DNA of 64,000 bases from Streptantibioticus parmotrematis (GTDB lineage Bacteria; Actinomycetota; Actinomycetes; Streptomycetales; Streptomycetaceae): the NCBI RefSeq assembly GCF_019890615.1, contig NZ_JAINVZ010000002.1, positions 434,001 to 498,000 on the forward strand, given 5' to 3'. The notes under the pieces are model-generated. The model was not told the origin of the DNA. It made no database searches and was given only the letters and a program-made list of their open reading frames with translations. Position 1 is the first letter of the stretch. Each line of letters begins with the position of its first letter. Positions 30,981-39,218 of this stretch are shown one piece after another. The position numbers and the translations under genes are program-made.

Positions 30981-31036
30981 CGCACCGGCTGACGCACCGG
31001 CTGACGCACCGGCTGACGCACCGGCTGACACACCGG
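30975..31036. repeat. 12-bp tandem repeat carrying in-frame stop codons
   Basis: The unit CGCACCGGCTGA is repeated four times (30981-31028) straight after the HtrA stop, with a partial fifth copy (CACACCGG). Because the unit length is a multiple of three, the stop TGA recurs in frame at 30978, 30990, 31002, 31014 and 31026. It looks like slippage expansion of the gene end. Confidence 0.9.
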
Positions 31037-31177
31037 ACGGCTCCCGTACCGCTCCCGTGGCCCGCCGTTCCCCCGCCGCTCGGGCGGGCTCCACCGAACG
31101 TTGGCCCGGCACCCTCCCGCGCCGCCGAGGGGGCCGGGTACCGTGGTGTCCTCGGATATCCACAAGGAGCTGCAGCG

Positions 31178-31642
31178 GTGTTCTTGGACATGGGGCCACT
31201 CGAACTGGTCACTATCGTGCTCCTTGCCGTGATCATCTTCGGTCCCGACAAGCTGCCCAAGCTCATCCAGGACCTGTCCGCGATGATCCGCAAGATCCGG
31301 GAGTTCTCCGACAGCGCCAAGGAGGACATCCGCAAGGAGCTGGGCCCGGAGTTCAAGGACTTCGAGTTCGAGGACCTCAACCCCAAGACCTTCGTGCGCA
31401 AGAACCTCCTCGACAACGACAGCCTGGGGCTGAAGGACATCCGCAACAGCTTCGACCTCAAGGACGAGCTGTCCACGGTCACCGACGCCGTCTCCGAGAG
31501 CGGCCGCACGGTGCGCGGCGCGACCGGGCACGAGGCTGCCGCCGGCGGCGCGGCCGCGTCGGACCGGCTGCGCAAGCGGCCCGCCGCCCCCGAGCCGGTG
31601 GAGCCCGGCGAGACCCCTCCGTTCGACGCGGACGCCACGTAG
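31178..31642 (+). CDS. tatB: Sec-independent protein translocase TatB
   Basis: A 154-residue component of the twin-arginine translocation receptor. It has the TatB pattern: a short N-terminal membrane helix (LELVTIVLLAVIIFGPDKLP, with the conserved E and the FGPDKLP hinge), an amphipathic helix (KLIQDLSAMIRKIREFSDSA) and a charged tail. The start is GTG 31178 after AGGAG. tatA and tatC are not in the window, as is normal for actinobacteria, where tatB sits apart in the htrA neighbourhood. Confidence 0.95.
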   Translation: MFLDMGPLELVTIVLLAVIIFGPDKLPKLIQDLSAMIRKIREFSDSAKEDIRKELGPEFKDFEFEDLNPKTFVRKNLLDNDSLGLKDIRNSFDLKDELSTVTDAVSESGRTVRGATGHEAAAGGAAASDRLRKRPAAPEPVEPGETPPFDADAT

Positions 31643-31778
31643 TCCGACCACCTGCCCGTTCCGCGCCCCCGGGGTGGCTATCCTCCTTCAGGTCGGGTCC
31701 GCCCAAGGGGTGGGGCGTGCAGGCCGGCGCACGGGCGCGGCCGACGGAACGTCAGGGCATCGAGGAGGCGCCGCGCGT

Positions 31779-32465
31779 ATGGGGACCAAGAGTCGTGGCG
31801 GGGCGGCCGCACCGAGCGGTGAGCACGCCCCCGGCGAAGTGGGCGGACCGCAGCGGGAGCAGCGGCCGATCGAGGGATATCTGCTGGCCGACTTCCCGTG
31901 GTACGGGCTGGACGAGGCCTGGACCGGGCCGCGCTGGCTCACCCAGGTGGGCCTGAGCGCCGACGGCACCGTGGAGCACGGCTCGCTCGGCCACGGCGAC
32001 GAGCCCACGCTGAAGGCGTCGCTGCCGATGGCCGATCCGGCGCCGGACGCCCAGCGGTTCGCGGTGGTCGTCACGCTGGCCCAGCGGCCGGTACGGCGCA
32101 GCGCGGACGGCACCGGGATGCTGGAGGCCACCTCGGTCTCCGCGGCGGCCTGGCTGGCCGGTGCGGGCCTGCTGTCCAGCACCTGGCCGAACCGCATGGA
32201 GCGCTCGCTGCGCCAGGACTGGCTGGACCAGCAGACCGCGATCGCCTGGGAGCTGGCCGACGACCTGGACGGCTCGGCGTGGTCCACCCTGACGCTGCCG
32301 GTGGACGGCGAGCCGACGCCGTTCCGCTACCGGGAGTCGGAGTACGGGTGGGTGCTGGCCGGGACCACCGGGGACGGTGCCCACCTGGGCGCGTACGGGC
32401 GCGGCCTGAGCGCGTACGGGCTGGGCCTGGGCGTGGTCGAGGACGTGCGCGACTACGAGGTCTGA
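31779..32465 (+). CDS. Hypothetical protein between tatB and mrp
   Basis: A 228-residue soluble protein. After 30 variable residues it has IEGYLLADFPWYGLDEAWTG, then mixed strands and helices (FAVVVTLAQRPVRRSADG, SVSAAAWLAGAGLLSSTWPN, WELADDLDGSAWSTLTLPVD) and a Gly/Tyr-rich end (HLGAYGRGLSAYGLGLGVVE). I recognise no catalytic motif. ATG 31779 was chosen for conservation of the following sequence, but GTG starts upstream are possible. Its position between tatB and mrp is its only functional hint. Confidence 0.7.
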   Translation: MGTKSRGGAAAPSGEHAPGEVGGPQREQRPIEGYLLADFPWYGLDEAWTGPRWLTQVGLSADGTVEHGSLGHGDEPTLKASLPMADPAPDAQRFAVVVTLAQRPVRRSADGTGMLEATSVSAAAWLAGAGLLSSTWPNRMERSLRQDWLDQQTAIAWELADDLDGSAWSTLTLPVDGEPTPFRYRESEYGWVLAGTTGDGAHLGAYGRGLSAYGLGLGVVEDVRDYEV

Positions 32466-32514
32466 CGGCCCGCCCGGCGGCCCCTCGGGACCGCCGGGCC
32501 GGACGCGCCGCGGG

Positions 32515-33669
32515 CTAGAACTTGTTGCGCGGGGTGATCCCCAGCGACAGCCCGGCCAGCCCCCGCTGGCGCCCGCCGAGCTTGCCGGCGATGGTGCGCA
32601 GCGCCTGGGCGGCCTGGGAGCCCTCGTCGGACAGCACGACCGGGCGGCCGTCGTCGCCGCCCTCGCGCAGCCGCACGTCGATCGGGATGGAGCCGAGGAC
32701 CGGCACGTTCGCGCCGGTGACCTTGGTCAGACCCTCGGCGACGCGCTGGCCGCCGCCGGTGCCGAAGACGTCGACCATCTCGCCGCAGTGCGGGCAGGGC
32801 AGGCCCGACATGTTCTCGATGACGCCGACGATCTTCTGGTGGGTCTGCACCGCGATCGTCCCGGCCCGCTCGGCGACCTCGGCGGCGGCCTGCTGAGGCG
32901 TCGTCACCACCAGGATCTCCGCGTTCGGGACGAGCTGGGCCACCGAGATCGCGATGTCACCGGTGCCGGGCGGCAGGTCCAGCAGCAGCACGTCCAGGTC
33001 GCCCCAGTAGACGTCGGCCAGGAACTGCTGGAGCGCGCGGTGCAGCATCGGGCCGCGCCAGACCACCGGCGCGTTGCCAGGGGTGAACATGCCGATGGAG
33101 ATGACGCTCACGCCGTGCGCCGAGGGCGGCATGATCATGTTCTCGACCTGGGTGGGACGGCCCTCCACGCCCAGCATCCGCGGCACCGAGTGGCCGTAGA
33201 TGTCGGCGTCGACCACGCCCACCTTCAGCCCGTCGGCGGCCATCGCGGCGGCCAGGTTCACGGTCACCGAGGACTTGCCGACGCCGCCCTTGCCGGAGGC
33301 CACCGCGTAGACCCGGGTGAGCGAGCCCGGCTTGGCGAACGGCACCTCGCGCTCGGCCTGTCCGCCGCGCAGCGACTCCGCCAGCTCGCGGCGCTGCTCG
33401 TCGCTCATCACGTCCAGCTCGACCTCGACACCGGCCACGCCGGGGACGCGCGAGACGGCCTCGGTGACCTGCCGGGTGATGGTGTCGCGCAGCGGGCAGC
33501 CCGACACGGTCAGGTAGACGGCGACGCGGACCCGGCCGTCGTCGCCGATCTCCACGGATTTGACCATGCCGAGATCGGTGATCGGCTTGTGGATCTCGGG
33601 GTCGTTCACCGTCGCCAGCGCGGTGCGTACCGCGTCGGCCTCCGGTACTCCGTACGTGTCGGTAGCCAT
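32515..33669 (-). CDS. mrp: Mrp/ApbC-type iron-sulfur cluster carrier ATPase
   Basis: A 384-residue P-loop ATPase that binds and transfers iron-sulfur clusters. Residues 9-85 are the MIP18/DUF59 domain (VNDPEIHKPITDLGMV, GCPLRD). The deviant Walker A GKGGVGKS (126-133), switch DADIYGHSVPRML, DLPPGTGD and the cluster-bridging CPHC motif (GLPCPHCGE) are all present. ATG 33669 is the start. It corresponds to Rv1229c in the conserved neighbourhood and ends with a basic tail (GLSLGITPRNKF). Confidence 0.95.
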   Translation of the reverse strand: MATDTYGVPEADAVRTALATVNDPEIHKPITDLGMVKSVEIGDDGRVRVAVYLTVSGCPLRDTITRQVTEAVSRVPGVAGVEVELDVMSDEQRRELAESLRGGQAEREVPFAKPGSLTRVYAVASGKGGVGKSSVTVNLAAAMAADGLKVGVVDADIYGHSVPRMLGVEGRPTQVENMIMPPSAHGVSVISIGMFTPGNAPVVWRGPMLHRALQQFLADVYWGDLDVLLLDLPPGTGDIAISVAQLVPNAEILVVTTPQQAAAEVAERAGTIAVQTHQKIVGVIENMSGLPCPHCGEMVDVFGTGGGQRVAEGLTKVTGANVPVLGSIPIDVRLREGGDDGRPVVLSDEGSQAAQALRTIAGKLGGRQRGLAGLSLGITPRNKF

Positions 33670-33688
33670 ACGGACGATGGTACGGCGC

Positions 33689-34309
33689 CTACGGTCGCGC
33701 CCGGCCGTCACCTTCGTCACGCAGGTCGGAGTACAGGCGCTCCTCCAGCTCCTTGAGCATGTCCTGCATCTCCGAGCGGATCCAGTCGCGGGTCGCCACC
33801 TCGCCCAGGTTCATCCGCATCGCCGCGATCTCCCGGGTCAGGTACTCGGTGTCGGCGATGGACCGCTCGTTCTGCCTGCGGTCCTGCTCCAGGTTGACGC
33901 GGTCGCGGTCGTCCTGCCGGTTCTGCGCCAGCAGGATCAGCGGGGCCGCGTACGACGCCTGGAGGGAGAGCATCAGGGTCAGGAAGATGAACGGGTAGTG
34001 GTCGAACTGGAGACGGTGCGGCGCGGCGATGTTCCACACCACCCAGATGACGATGACCACCGTCATCCAGACGATGAACCGCCCGGTGCCGAGGAACCGC
34101 GCGATCTGCTCGGACATCCGCCCGAACGCCTCGGGGTCGTAGGCGGGCAGCAGGCTCCGCCGGGGCGCGCGCGGCACGTCGAGCCGGGTCCTGGCGCGCG
34201 GCGTCGCGCCCGTCCCCGACTGCTGCTTGCCGCGCTGCTCGGCCTTGGCCCTGGCCCGCTCGGCCCTGGACTTGACGCGCTCGGCGCCGTGCTCGCGCTC
34301 ACCGGGCAT
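33689..34309 (-). CDS. DUF1003 membrane protein
   Basis: A 206-residue protein with a basic N-terminus (1-50), two membrane helices (about 77-96, FIVWMTVVIVIWVVWNIA, and 106-128, FIFLTLMLSLQASYAAPLIL) and a cytoplasmic coiled coil (QDDRDRVNLEQDRRQNERSI). This arrangement defines DUF1003, whose function is unknown. The ATG at 34309 lies 11 bp inside the upstream MgtE-like gene, so the two are coupled. Pairing with a magnesium-type protein hints at ion homeostasis, which is only an inference. Confidence 0.9.
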   Translation of the reverse strand: MPGEREHGAERVKSRAERARAKAEQRGKQQSGTGATPRARTRLDVPRAPRRSLLPAYDPEAFGRMSEQIARFLGTGRFIVWMTVVIVIWVVWNIAAPHRLQFDHYPFIFLTLMLSLQASYAAPLILLAQNRQDDRDRVNLEQDRRQNERSIADTEYLTREIAAMRMNLGEVATRDWIRSEMQDMLKELEERLYSDLRDEGDGRARP

Positions 34310-35594
34310 CGGGCGCCTCCTCCAGGTCCTGCACCGGCGACATCCCGCCGTGCCCGGCGGATTCCCGCCAGTCGTCGGGCAGCAGGTGGTCCAGTACGTC
34401 GTCCACGGTGACCGCGCCCAGCAGCGAACCGCTCTCGTCCACGATCGGCGCCGCGATCATGTTGTACGTGGCCAGGTAGCTGGTGACCGCGGGCAGCGGG
34501 GTGTCCGGCGGCAGCGGCCGCAGGTCGGTGTCGACCAGCGAGCCGACCAGCGCGAACGGCGGGTCGCGCAGCAGCCGCTGGAAGTGCACGACGCCCAGGT
34601 ACTTGCCGGTGGGCGTCTCGTCCGGCGGGCGGCAGACGTAGACCTGGGCGGCGAGCGCCGGGGACAGGTCCTGGTTGCGCACCCGCGCCAGCGCCTCGGC
34701 CACGGTGGCGTCCGGGCGCAGCACGATCGGCTCGGTCGTCATCAGACCGCCCGCGGTGCGCTCCTCGTACGACAGCAGCCGCCGCACCGGGGCCGCCTCG
34801 CCGGGCTCCATCAGCCCCAGCAGCCGTTCCTTGTCCGCCTCCGGCAGCTCGGAGAGCAGGTCGGCGGCGTCGTCGGGGTCCATCGCCTCCAGCACGTCGG
34901 CGGCGCGCTCCTCGGCGAGCTTGCCCAGGATCTCGACCTGGTCGTCCTCCGGCAGCTCCTCCAGCACGTCGGCGAGCCGGTCGTCGTCGAGAGCCGCGGC
35001 GACCTCCGCGCGGCGCTTCTCCGACAGGTGGTGCAGCACGTTGGCGAGGTCGGCGGGGCGCAACTGCTCGAAGGTGGCCAGCAGGTTGGCCGCGCCCTGG
35101 CCGTGTTCGACGGCGGCGAAGCCGGTCACCTGGGACCACTCGACGGTGAGCGCCTCGCCCCGCCGCCGCAGCGCGCCCCCCTTGCCGCGCCGTACGAAGA
35201 CCTTGTCGATCTCCCAGTCCCTGCGGGCGGGCAGCTGGGCCATCGACACGTCCAGGACGGTGACCTCCTCGTCGGTCTCCGTGAGGCGCACCCGGCGGTC
35301 CAGCAGCTCGCCCAGCACCAGCGTCTCGGCCGCCCGCTGCTCGAAGCGCCGCAGGTTGACCACGCCGGTGGTGATGACCTGGCCGGACTCCACGCCGACC
35401 ACCCGGGTCATCGGCACGAAGATCCGGCGGCGGCTGACCACCTCGACGACCAGGCCCAGCACCAGCGGCGGACGGCCGCCGATGCGCAGCATCACCACGA
35501 CGTCGCGCAGCCTGCCGACCTGGTCGCCGTTGGGATCGAAGACGGCGACCCCCGAGAGGTGGGAGATGAAGACCCGGGGGGCTCCCGCGACCAT
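34299..35594 (-). CDS. MgtE-N / CBS-domain protein (Rv1232c-like)
   Basis: A 431-residue soluble protein. Residues 1-75 are a PRC-barrel-like start (VFISHLSGVAVFDPNGDQVG). The superhelical MgtE-N domain follows (about 165-275: LADVLEELPEDDQVEILGKL, DDAADLLSELPEADKERLLG), then two CBS motifs (YEERTAGGLMTTEPIVLRPD, APIVDESGSLLGAVTVDDVL). There is no membrane part, so it is not a transporter but may sense magnesium or nucleotides for one. ATG 35594 follows GGAGG. Its leader contains a 10-bp tandem repeat. Confidence 0.9.
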   Translation of the reverse strand: MVAGAPRVFISHLSGVAVFDPNGDQVGRLRDVVVMLRIGGRPPLVLGLVVEVVSRRRIFVPMTRVVGVESGQVITTGVVNLRRFEQRAAETLVLGELLDRRVRLTETDEEVTVLDVSMAQLPARRDWEIDKVFVRRGKGGALRRRGEALTVEWSQVTGFAAVEHGQGAANLLATFEQLRPADLANVLHHLSEKRRAEVAAALDDDRLADVLEELPEDDQVEILGKLAEERAADVLEAMDPDDAADLLSELPEADKERLLGLMEPGEAAPVRRLLSYEERTAGGLMTTEPIVLRPDATVAEALARVRNQDLSPALAAQVYVCRPPDETPTGKYLGVVHFQRLLRDPPFALVGSLVDTDLRPLPPDTPLPAVTSYLATYNMIAAPIVDESGSLLGAVTVDDVLDHLLPDDWRESAGHGGMSPVQDLEEAPDAR

Positions 35595-35947
35595 GCCGAG
35601 CCTCCGATACCAGTCCGCCTGCGTGTCCGCGTTCTTCGTTGTTCTTCGTTGTTCTTCGTTGTTCCTGTCCCCGGTACCTCGGCGCCTGGACGCCGCGGCG
35701 CCCCGGACGCCCCGAAGAGGGCTCACCCGCTCCCCGACGAGCGGCGCTCCCCACCCGAAGGGGTGCAAAGGATCAAAGGCAAGACTAGCCGCCCCGCGGG
35801 GCCTGGTCGCGACGCGCCGGCCAAGGAAAGGCCAACTCGACGCCGCCCGGCACGTCCGACGGCAAGCCGCCTCGCCGAGGGTGGTCACACCGTCACTCCG
35901 CGGGGTCGCCTGGTGGGCTCAGGCGCGCCCCCGGCCGGGGCCGGGCG
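35595..35947. other. 353-bp gap: MgtE-like leader with 10-bp tandem repeat
   Basis: GTTCTTCGTT is repeated exactly three times at 35631-35660 plus GTTC, some 35 bp upstream of the MgtE-N/CBS gene. On the transcribed strand it reads AACGAAGAAC repeats. The 10-bp period is close to one helical turn. The remaining gap up to 35947 shows no gene and no clear promoter. Confidence 0.75.
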
Positions 35948-36499
35948 TCAGCGTCCGGCGCGGCGGCGGCCGAACAGCAGCCGGGGCAACCCGGCCGGCA
36001 CCGGGCGGCGGGTGATGGCGGCGGTCGGCACGGGGGCCGCGGCACCGCTGCCGTCGGGCATCGCCCCCGGCTGCTCGGCGGGCGGCCCGGACGGCTCCAG
36101 CCGCAGCACCCGGCACTCGCGGGCCCAGCGCTCCGTCATCGTCTCGGCGTCCGGCGCGTTGAGCCGCTTGCCCTTCAGCTCCTCGACGGCCGCCCGCCAC
36201 GCCTCGCCGTCCGGCGTGAGCTCCCGGACCACGGCGGGGAAGGCCACCAGACGGCCGCCCTTGTCCTTGCTGCGCACGGTGACCATGGTCTCGGCGCCGT
36301 CCGCCAGCCCGCGCAGCGGCTGCTCGCCGGGGCCGCCGCCGACCAGGCACACGGCGCCGTCCAGCCAGACGTGCCACAGGCCGACCGCCGGGCCCTCGGT
36401 GCCACGCACCCACAGCAGGCCCGACTTCTTGGCCGCCTCCTCGATCAGCGCACGTTCCAGCAGCTCGCGCCGCGTGCTCTCCGTTTCAGCCTCCGCCAT
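35948..36499 (-). CDS. Conserved hypothetical protein
   Basis: A 183-residue soluble protein starting at ATG 36499 (MAEAETESTRRELLERALIE). The middle is a small beta-barrel-like domain (GLWHVWLDGAVCLVGGGPGE, ETMVTVRSKDKGGRLVAFPA) that looks like a flavin-reductase or pyridoxamine-oxidase-type split barrel, but no cofactor motif is clear. A helix with KGKRLNAPDAETMTERWARE and a Pro/Ala-rich tail follow. The family is not recognised with confidence. It is divergent from the EamA transporter. Confidence 0.7.
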   Translation of the reverse strand: MAEAETESTRRELLERALIEEAAKKSGLLWVRGTEGPAVGLWHVWLDGAVCLVGGGPGEQPLRGLADGAETMVTVRSKDKGGRLVAFPAVVRELTPDGEAWRAAVEELKGKRLNAPDAETMTERWARECRVLRLEPSGPPAEQPGAMPDGSGAAAPVPTAAITRRPVPAGLPRLLFGRRRAGR

Positions 36500-36621
36500 G
36501 CGGGCCACCCTAGTACCGGGTCCCGCCGGAGCTGTCCGGCCGGTGGACGGTCAGTTCCATGAGGGGGTCACGCCCCTTACGCTGAACGGGTCCTGGAACC
36601 GCTGTCCGAGTTGCTGAAGGG

Positions 36622-37617
36622 GTGTGCCCCACGTTGTCCGGCGCCTCGCCCGTCTCCCGGGCCCGCACGACGCGTCAGGCCGCCGAGCCGACGACCGACC
36701 TCGGTGCCCCGGGCGCGTCGCCCCGTACCGATCTGGTGCTGCTGGCGGTCGCGGTCGCCGGGATCTCGATGTCGGCGCCGCTGGTGGCCGCCACCGCGGC
36801 GCCCGCCCTGGCCATCGCCTTCTGGCGCAACGCCATGGCGGTCGGCGTGCTCAGCCCGTTCGTGCTGCTGCGCTCGCGCGGGGAGCTGCGCCGGATGGGA
36901 CGGCGCGCGGTGCTGCTGTCGGTGGCGGCGGGCTGCGTGCTCGCGCTGCACTTCGGCCTGTGGCTGCCCAGCCTGTCGATGACCTCGGTGGCCTCCTCCA
37001 CCGCGCTGGTGACCACCACGCCGATCTGGACCACGCTGATCCTGCGGCTGCGCGGCCAGCGCAGGCCGGGCCTGGTGTGGGCGGGCAGCGCGCTGGCCAT
37101 CGTGGGCGTCGTGACCGTCTCCGGTGTCGACTTCTCCACCTCCGCCCGCGCCCTGGGCGGCGACGCGCTGGCGCTGGCCGGAGGCATGGCGGCGGCCGGG
37201 TACGTGCTGCTGGGTGCCGAGGTGCGGCGCACCGTCGGCACGGCCGCGTACACCTACGTCTGCTACGGCACCACGGCCGTCGTGCTCCTCGTCGCCTGTC
37301 TGGTCTCCGGCGCCTCGGTGGGCTCCGGGTACTCGGCGGACACCTGGGCCAAGCTGGTCGCGCTCACCGTCGCCGCCCAACTGCTGGGGCACTCGCTGAT
37401 CAACCGGGTGGTGCGCGGCCTGGGCCCGTCGGTCACCTCCACCGCGATCCTGCTGGAGACCCCGGGGGCCGCGCTGATCGCGGCGGTCTGGCTGGGCCAG
37501 CGCCCGCCGCTCGCGGTCTACCCGGGGCTGGTGGTGATCCTCGCGGGTCTCGCCCTGGTCATCCTCTCCGGCCGCCGCGAGGGCCGCGCCACGCCAGAAC
37601 CCGAGACCGGCGTCTGA
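36622..37617 (+). CDS. EamA-family (DMT) transporter
   Basis: A 331-residue inner-membrane protein of the drug/metabolite transporter superfamily. Ten hydrophobic helices form two EamA repeats (about 37-165 and 180-315). Repeat features include AFWRNAMAVGVLSPFVLL, SSTALVTTTPIWTTLILRL and, in the second half, STAILLETPGAALIAAVWLG. The N-terminal 35 residues are polar. The transported compound is unknown; an exporter of amino acids or metabolites is typical. GTG 36622 starts it. Confidence 0.9.
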   Translation: MCPTLSGASPVSRARTTRQAAEPTTDLGAPGASPRTDLVLLAVAVAGISMSAPLVAATAAPALAIAFWRNAMAVGVLSPFVLLRSRGELRRMGRRAVLLSVAAGCVLALHFGLWLPSLSMTSVASSTALVTTTPIWTTLILRLRGQRRPGLVWAGSALAIVGVVTVSGVDFSTSARALGGDALALAGGMAAAGYVLLGAEVRRTVGTAAYTYVCYGTTAVVLLVACLVSGASVGSGYSADTWAKLVALTVAAQLLGHSLINRVVRGLGPSVTSTAILLETPGAALIAAVWLGQRPPLAVYPGLVVILAGLALVILSGRREGRATPEPETGV

Positions 37618-37656
37618 GCACGGCGCCCGCGCCCCGGCCCGGCGACAACAGCGCCG

Positions 37657-38760
37657 CTACAGCCAGCCGTTGCGGCGGAAGCCGCGGTGGATCGCCACGC
37701 AGACGGCGACCATGGCGACCAGCACCACGTAGTAGCCGTAGCGGGTGTGCAGTTCGGGCATGTGCGTGAAGTTCATCCCGTACACACCGGTGATCATCGT
37801 CGGCACGGCGAGGATCGCCGCCCACGCGGTGATCTTGCGCATGTCCTCGTTCTGCGCGACGGTCGCCTGCGCCAGGTTGGCCTGGAGGATGGAGTTCAGC
37901 AGGTCGTCGAAGCCCACGACCTGCTCGTGCACCCGGGCCAGGTGGTCGGCGACGTCCCGGAAGTAGGTGCGCACCTGCGGGTCGATGCTGGGCATCGGGC
38001 GCTCGCTCAGCAGCTGGGTGGGCCGCAGCAGCGGGCCGACCGCGCGCTTGAACTCCAGCACCTCGCGCTTGAGCTGGTAGATCCGCCCGGCCGTCTCCAT
38101 GCCGCCGGAGCCGGTGGTCTCCGTGGAGAACACGTCGATCTCCACCTCGTCGATGTCGTTCTGCACGGCGGCGGCGACCGCGAGGTAGTCGTCGACCACC
38201 CGGTCGGCGATGGCGTGCAGCACCGCGCTCGGCCCCCTGGCCAGCAACTCCGGGCTGGACTCCAGGCGGTGCCGCAGCGAGCGCAGCGAGCCGTGGCCGC
38301 CGTGCCGCACGGTGACCACGAACTCGGCGCCGGTGAAGACCATCACCTCACCGGTCTCCACCACCTCGCTGGTGGCGGTCAGCCGGGTGTGCTCGACGTA
38401 GCGCACGGTCTTGAAGACGGTGAACAGCGTCTCGTCGTAGCGCTCCAGCTTGGGGCGCTGGTGGGCGTGGACGGCGTCTTCGACGGCCAGCGGGTGCAGG
38501 CCGAACTCCTTGGCGATACCGGCGAGTTCGGCCTCGCCCGGCTCGTGCAGGCCGATCCACACGAAGCCCTCGCCCGCCTCGCGCACCTGCGCCAGGGCCG
38601 CGCCCGGCGCCAACTGGCCCGAGGCGCGCCGCCCTTCGCGGTAGACGGCGCAGTCGACCACGGAATCGCCCAGCGGCTCGCAGGGGTGGGCGTCACCGGC
38701 TCCGGACGCCTTGCGGAACGCCGGGCGTACGGCCGCGCGCAGATCGCGGATCATCGACAT
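37657..38760 (-). CDS. corA: CorA-family divalent cation transporter
   Basis: A 367-residue magnesium/cobalt channel subunit that works as a pentamer. A large cytoplasmic domain (1-300) includes WIGLHEPGEAELAGIAKEFG and LHPLAVEDAVHAHQRPKLER, and the two C-terminal membrane helices follow, with the pore signature YGMNF. ATG 38760 follows GAAGGAG. It stands only 2 kb from the MgtE-N/CBS gene, giving the region two magnesium-related genes. Confidence 0.94.
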   Translation of the reverse strand: MSMIRDLRAAVRPAFRKASGAGDAHPCEPLGDSVVDCAVYREGRRASGQLAPGAALAQVREAGEGFVWIGLHEPGEAELAGIAKEFGLHPLAVEDAVHAHQRPKLERYDETLFTVFKTVRYVEHTRLTATSEVVETGEVMVFTGAEFVVTVRHGGHGSLRSLRHRLESSPELLARGPSAVLHAIADRVVDDYLAVAAAVQNDIDEVEIDVFSTETTGSGGMETAGRIYQLKREVLEFKRAVGPLLRPTQLLSERPMPSIDPQVRTYFRDVADHLARVHEQVVGFDDLLNSILQANLAQATVAQNEDMRKITAWAAILAVPTMITGVYGMNFTHMPELHTRYGYYVVLVAMVAVCVAIHRGFRRNGWL

Positions 38761-39218
38761 GGGGCTGGCTCCTTCGCGGACCGGCCGCCGGACCGGGCGG
38801 AGAGAGGGTCCGGGGCGTGACGGTGAGGACGAGGAAGCTCTTCCGGAACGGCCGGGAACGGAGACCGGGCCGCGCGGGCCGGAAGTGGGCCGGTGCGCCG
38901 GGCGGGCGCCCGCGACGAGCGGGCGTTACGACGGCGGGGGCGGCGCTGCCGCCAAGGGGCGGACGCGGCGCGGGCCCGGGTCGTCAGACGCGGGCGGGCT
39001 CAGGACCGGAAGAGCTGTCGGTACTGCACGGTCGACTGGGATCCATCGCAGCCCCACCTCCTCCGGCCGGTCCCCGAGGGGGACGTCCACGCTGGTGCGG
39101 TCCGCCGTCGCGGCGGCCCAGCGGTTCACCATACCAAGGCGGCCCGTCGCCGCCCGCCCCCGTGGCGCGGTACCGCCCGCCCCGGTGGCGCGGTCCTGAC
39201 GCGCTCTATGCTCCCGGT
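38761..39218. other. 458-bp gap between corA and SUFU-like gene
   Basis: This divergent gap has no firmly supported gene. The region 38926-39132 on the minus strand has a 68-codon reading frame opening MVNRWAAATADRTSVDVPLG with fairly natural codon use in its first half, but no ribosome site, so it is left uncalled. Promoters for both flanking genes must lie here; none is distinct. Confidence 0.4.

Noticed and set aside
30975-31036. The short repeat array considered as a CRISPR.
   Set aside because: Units are 12 bp with no spacers and no cas genes are present.
38926-39132. A 68-codon minus-strand frame in the corA-SUFU gap.
   Set aside because: Codon use is plausible but there is no ribosome site, no motif, and the C-terminal half is Pro-rich low complexity. 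It may be real; evidence is insufficient.
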